This document shows, piece after piece, positions 21,234 through 23,948 of a stretch of DNA of 23,948 bases (its first letter is position 1; the number at the start of each line of letters is the position of its first letter). The position numbers and the translations under genes are program-made. The DNA comes from CAYSYH01 sp964435455 (GTDB lineage Bacteria > Patescibacteriota > WWE3 > 2-01-FULL-39-13 > JAACPI01): NCBI GenBank assembly GCA_964435455.1, contig CAYSYH010000007.1:1-23948 (forward strand), read 5' to 3'. Under the pieces are notes generated by a model. It was not told where the DNA came from. It saw only the letters and a list, made by a program, of their open reading frames with translations, and made no database searches.

Positions 21234-22118
21234 ATGGATTTAACTATAGCACATAAAAAATTTATAGAGAATTTAAAAAGGAAAAATAGGGCACACTCTA
21301 CAATAATAGCTTACTCCAAAGACATACAACAACTTATAGAATACCTAAGAAAAAAGGAATCAATAACGGAAATAAAAGATGTAAAAAGCACACATTTAAA
21401 CAGATTTATGGAAGGGCTAAGAAAACAAGGTTATACACTCAAATCTATAAGTAGAAAAACTAATTCAACAAAAACCTTTTTTAAATTTCTAAAAGAAGAG
21501 CTTAACATTATAGAAAATAATCCAGCAAATATGGTATCTCACCCAAAGTTAACCCCAAAAGCCCCTAGAATATTAAGCAAGATAGAATATAAGGCTTTAA
21601 GAGATGCTGTTAAAAAGGACATTAGAACATATGCTATTGTAGAAATACTTTTACAAACAGGTATAAGAATAAGCGAACTTGCTGAAATAAGATTACAGCA
21701 TATAAAAATGTCGGAAGAAAACAAAGGAGATAAAGGCACCCTTTATATACCAAAAAGAGGATCAAACGAGGAAAGAACAATACCTTTAAATAAATCGGTA
21801 CAACAAGCAATTAGAGAATATTTAAAAATTAGGCCTTTTTCAAAAAAAGATTATCTTCTTGTAACAAAAACAGGTAATCAACTTTTAGTAAGAAACATTA
21901 GATCAACATTAGATAAATATTTTAAGGAGATAGGATTAGAAAACGTAAAAGTAAACGATTTAAGACATACTTTTATAGCACAACATCTAGAAAGGGGTAC
22001 CCCTATTTATATAGTAAGTAAGGTAGCAGGACACAAAAGATTAAGTACTACAGAAAAATACCTAGAATATATAAAAGCTACCAATAAAGATACCCAATTT
22101 GAACTAGAAGAACTCTAA
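21234..22118 (+). CDS. Xer-family tyrosine recombinase
   Basis: 294 residues, the size of XerC/XerD. Xer recombinases resolve chromosome dimers at dif sites. The N-terminal SAM-like DNA-binding domain is at 1-100, the catalytic domain from about 110. Catalytic residues aligned with XerD are Arg145 (TGIRISEL), Lys174 (YIPKRG), Arg244 (NDLRHTF), His267 (GHKRLS) and Tyr276 (EKYLEY). The first residue of the HxxR motif is Asn241 rather than His. Single housekeeping Xer proteins are common in reduced genomes; no integrase-type genomic context is visible here. The 3' end overlaps the DUF192 gene by 15 bases, tail to tail. Confidence 0.88.
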   Translation: MDLTIAHKKFIENLKRKNRAHSTIIAYSKDIQQLIEYLRKKESITEIKDVKSTHLNRFMEGLRKQGYTLKSISRKTNSTKTFFKFLKEELNIIENNPANMVSHPKLTPKAPRILSKIEYKALRDAVKKDIRTYAIVEILLQTGIRISELAEIRLQHIKMSEENKGDKGTLYIPKRGSNEERTIPLNKSVQQAIREYLKIRPFSKKDYLLVTKTGNQLLVRNIRSTLDKYFKEIGLENVKVNDLRHTFIAQHLERGTPIYIVSKVAGHKRLSTTEKYLEYIKATNKDTQFELEEL

Positions 22119-22538
22119 ATTGACTTTTTTACCAACCAAAGAATTGGGGTTTACGGTAAATAAATCATAATTTAATTCCAAAACATATTTAATAGGATTT
22201 GGAGAAGTATGGGTATTAAAAGAATTTTTATTAAGAACAGTATACCCAACAATTGTGAAATCTTGATTTATCCAAAATAACAAAACATTAAAAGAAACAT
22301 TTTTATTATAAAAAGAGCGTTTTTTACTATTCTTAAAAATAAAAAACATTCCTTCCTTTTTTGAAAGGGGTTTTGTAAACATTAACCCTTTAGATTGTTT
22401 AAATTTAGTATTTGCTATTTCTACGGTTAAGTTTAGTTTGTCACTTATACGTACCTTTGCATATTCTTTATTTAAATTTTTTATAGGATTATATAAAAAA
22501 ATAATAAATAATGCAGGAATAAAAAATAAATTATACAT
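22104..22538 (-). CDS. DUF192-family protein, membrane-anchored
   Basis: 144 residues. It has an N-terminal hydrophobic segment (about 3-18), probably a signal anchor, followed by a DUF192 domain: VEIANTKFKQSKGLMFTKPLSKKEGMFFIF is the family core (usually VEIA-T-RxxGLM-R-L-GMLFVF). The usual WMKNT motif is degraded to YNKNVSF. The family has no established enzymatic role. The domain would face outside the cell. The end overlaps the recombinase gene on the other strand, and no terminator separates them. Confidence 0.8.
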   Translation of the reverse strand: MYNLFFIPALFIIFLYNPIKNLNKEYAKVRISDKLNLTVEIANTKFKQSKGLMFTKPLSKKEGMFFIFKNSKKRSFYNKNVSFNVLLFWINQDFTIVGYTVLNKNSFNTHTSPNPIKYVLELNYDLFTVNPNSLVGKKVNLEFF

Positions 22539-22938
22539 AGTGTCAATTAATATTATACAAAACCTTACGCTTTAAGTTACCTATCAAAAACTTTAATCTT
22601 GGGCAATAAATATAATAACATGTATAAAATAATAATGTTTATAAAATATCTTTTAGAGCACTAATGGTTTGACCTGTTGGGATTTACCAAAACAAAGGCG
22701 GCAATCAAATCTAAAAATAAAATGTAAATCCCCAAACACCTCGGCATATATGTAGTTTCTCAAAGAGCTCCTTTAAAGTCAAATTAATTTTTGCAAAATT
22801 TTGGTAGGGCTAAAGTTAAATCCCAAACCAGTTATATTATGCTTATACACCCAAACGACAAAAAGAAGCACACACAGCGGGCAAAAATTCAAAAAATATT
22901 TGATGAAGTAATTACTCTATATCAGCCATTGGCGCGTG
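22539..22938. other. 400-base region without a convincing gene
   Basis: It contains three copies of a short motif: GGGATTTA at 22679-22686 (inverted) and TAAATCCC at 22725-22732 and 22817-22824, each followed or preceded by a CAAAC-like or GTT-like extension. The first two can pair as an 8-bp stem around a 38-base loop. GC is higher than in the flanking AT-rich genes from about 22660 onward. A small open frame on the minus strand is listed separately. No RNA family was recognised. Confidence 0.5.
22661..22747 (-). CDS. Possible 28-residue hydrophobic peptide
   Basis: ATG at 22747 opens a 28-codon frame with a hydrophobic core GIYILFLDLIAAFVLV and a polar end NPNRSNH, resembling a single membrane helix. 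AAAGGAG lies 22 bases upstream, too far for normal initiation. It overlaps the GGGATTTA/TAAATCCC inverted repeat. It may be a small membrane peptide or chance. Confidence 0.2.
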   Translation of the reverse strand: MPRCLGIYILFLDLIAAFVLVNPNRSNH

Positions 22939-23544
22939 TTACTGGCACGAGACACGTTGAGAAACATTTATGCCTGATTTAAAAGCCAAACAGGAGTTTT
23001 TGTATCTGATATTATCGCATCCGCATATTGGTTGATCTACCTCTGGGCAAGTCTTGGGTTTAGCTTTGCATATTCCCGTTGCACCCTTGTCGCACGCATT
23101 TACTCCAAATTTCCCTAAACTATCTTCTTTCATACAAAAACCTGTTACACATTCGCTGTTTTCTGCACATTCTTCGCCAACCACTTTCAATTTAGTTCCA
23201 ACCAAGCCAAACCCAGTCGGCATATTGCCCCCTCCACCGTCATCACTGGTATCATCGTCTTTTGGATTATTTGCATCGCCATTAGAATTGTTACCTGAGT
23301 CGTTTTGGCCTCCACTGTCTTGTGCGGGTTCTTCTGAGACAGAGTTGGCATCTAACTGATTATCTTGTTCGGGTTGATCTTGTGCTTTATCTTTAACTGT
23401 AACTTTATTTAAAGTATTTGATGTAGACGAGTCAGACTGCATTTTGCCATAAAGAAACGCCACAGCAGCCACCAATACAATTATTATGATAACAAGAAAG
23501 ATATTTGTTTTTGATTGTGATGAGCTGTTTACCGGATTACTCAT
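22939..23544 (-). CDS. Membrane-anchored protein with C-terminal Kazal-type domain
   Basis: 201 residues. There is a short cytosolic start, one membrane helix (about 14-33), and then an extended Asp/Asn/Gly/Ser/Gln-rich linker (35-108). A Cys-rich external part follows (10 Cys: 126, 132, 137, 151, 159, 166, 174, 176, 185, 200). Residues 159-200 fit the Kazal pattern, with PKTCPEVDQPICGCDNIRY and a matching NSC-LAFKSGI ending. Kazal domains typically inhibit serine proteases by inserting a loop; bacterial ones may protect against outside proteases or mediate surface contacts. No Lys/Arg-rich cytosolic enzyme part is present. The DNA is noticeably more GC-rich than the preceding genes, hinting at transfer or a different selection regime. 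AAGG lies 11 bases before the ATG. Confidence 0.8.
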   Translation of the reverse strand: MSNPVNSSSQSKTNIFLVIIIIVLVAAVAFLYGKMQSDSSTSNTLNKVTVKDKAQDQPEQDNQLDANSVSEEPAQDSGGQNDSGNNSNGDANNPKDDDTSDDGGGGNMPTGFGLVGTKLKVVGEECAENSECVTGFCMKEDSLGKFGVNACDKGATGICKAKPKTCPEVDQPICGCDNIRYKNSCLAFKSGINVSQRVSCQ

Positions 23545-23948
23545 ATTGGTAATTGCCTTTGTTATATTAATTTTAGATTAATACATTAATTAATCAAGTA
23601 ACCAAGAAAATATTATTTTTAATTATGGATAACCTAAACATACGGGAAGTTTAGCCAACTTATTTTTTTTGATTATACCATAAAAGGAAAATAAATTTGG
23701 AGTGAAAGAAAAGTGCAAAATTTGAAAATTATTTGGATATTTTTTTCTTAAACCGCATATACCGTGTTAAGCAAAGGGCGAGTGGGGTAAGAGCGAAAGT
23801 ACAACGTGGTCGGAGCGAAGCGGAGAAGTCACAAAAGCACGCGTTCTATTCTAGCTTAAATAGGAAATTATTCCTACTCCAAAACCATAAAGGAGGATGC
23901 ATATCAATCGGATTAAGTCCAGTCCCTTGAAGAAGATCGCGCCATCTT
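23545..23948. other. Right-edge region, unresolved
   Basis: 23545-23760 is AT-rich spacer. 23761-23850 is 52% GC (47 of 90 bases counted) and contains CGGAGCGAAGCGGAG. A hairpin TAGGAA-ATTA-TTCCTA lies at 23861-23876, and AAAGGAGG at 23888-23895 touches an ATG. Short frames run off the edge on both strands: on the minus strand one ending about 23850 (about 33 codons), and on the plus strand one from ATG 23895. None can be recognised with this little sequence. Confidence 0.4.

Noticed and set aside
22791..22982. Plus-strand frame starting TTG
   Set aside because: It overlaps the conserved Kazal-domain end on the other strand, has a weak start and no recognisable homology.
23733..23930. 65-codon plus-strand frame at the right edge
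   Set aside because: Basic, low-complexity translation of the GC-rich island; no start signal or similarity.
23850..23948. Minus-strand partial frame containing GLNPIDMHPPLW, faintly like cytochrome c assembly proteins
   Set aside because: The resemblance to the NP..HPP motif is short and lacks the intervening conserved residues; another frame over the same bases is equally open, so no call is made.
1..23948. CRISPR arrays, insertion sequences, prophage
   Set aside because: No regularly spaced direct repeats, transposase frames, terminal repeats or phage structural genes were seen. The tyrosine recombinase looks like a housekeeping Xer.

Overview
The window reads as a chromosomal segment from a small-genome, AT-rich bacterium, most likely a Candidate Phyla Radiation (Patescibacteria) member. 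The reasons are the low GC content, tightly packed and often overlapping genes, single tRNA genes scattered between protein genes, compact versions of housekeeping proteins (short HrcA, MiaB without its C-terminal TRAM domain, DnaJ-type protein without zinc fingers), and no biosynthetic operons apart from one odd prephenate-dehydratase-like protein. All proteins read through in the standard bacterial code. The lineage call is an inference; there is no 16S gene here. No CRISPR array, insertion sequence or prophage was seen.

Layout from left to right. Positions 1-1520 hold a HAD phosphatase, tRNA-Gln(CTG) and a prephenate-dehydratase-like gene whose 3' end overlaps the tRNA. Positions 1535-1920 are the RNase P RNA with a strong promoter. 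Positions 1924-5120 are a minus-strand block miaB-miaA-AI-2E transporter (tRNA A37 ms2i6A modification plus a permease). Positions 5252-7918 are rny-ymdB-HU (RNase Y, its usual phosphodiesterase neighbour, and a nucleoid protein). Positions 8210-9914 are recA-recX. Then come an M29 aminopeptidase, tRNA-Pro(CGG), a GC-rich hairpin-dense stretch that looks like an undescribed structured RNA (about 11319-11491), an M20 dipeptidase, guaC, an unrecognised membrane protein and the initiator tRNA-fMet.

Positions 14785-18851 are the heat-shock operon hrcA-grpE-dnaK-dnaJ on the minus strand. It is divergent from rsmA-femX. The two -10 boxes overlap inside a degenerate CIRCE-like operator, so HrcA probably controls its own operon and possibly rsmA. 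Then follow elongator tRNA-Met, an FtsB/DivIC-like division protein, a Xer-type tyrosine recombinase (divergent, with fused -35 boxes and an inverted repeat at the recombinase start site), a DUF192 protein, an unexplained 400-base gap, a membrane-anchored Kazal-domain protein of higher GC, and an unresolved GC-rich right edge.

Expression logic: several genes (miaB, the dehydratase-like gene, ftsB) have a good -10 box only 8-10 bases before the start codon and so are probably leaderless, while HU and dnaK keep strong Shine-Dalgarno sites. Two divergent promoter pairs share a fused -35 core TTGA[C/T]ACAA. RNA genes tend to end within 0-7 bases of, or inside, the 3' end of the opposing protein gene.
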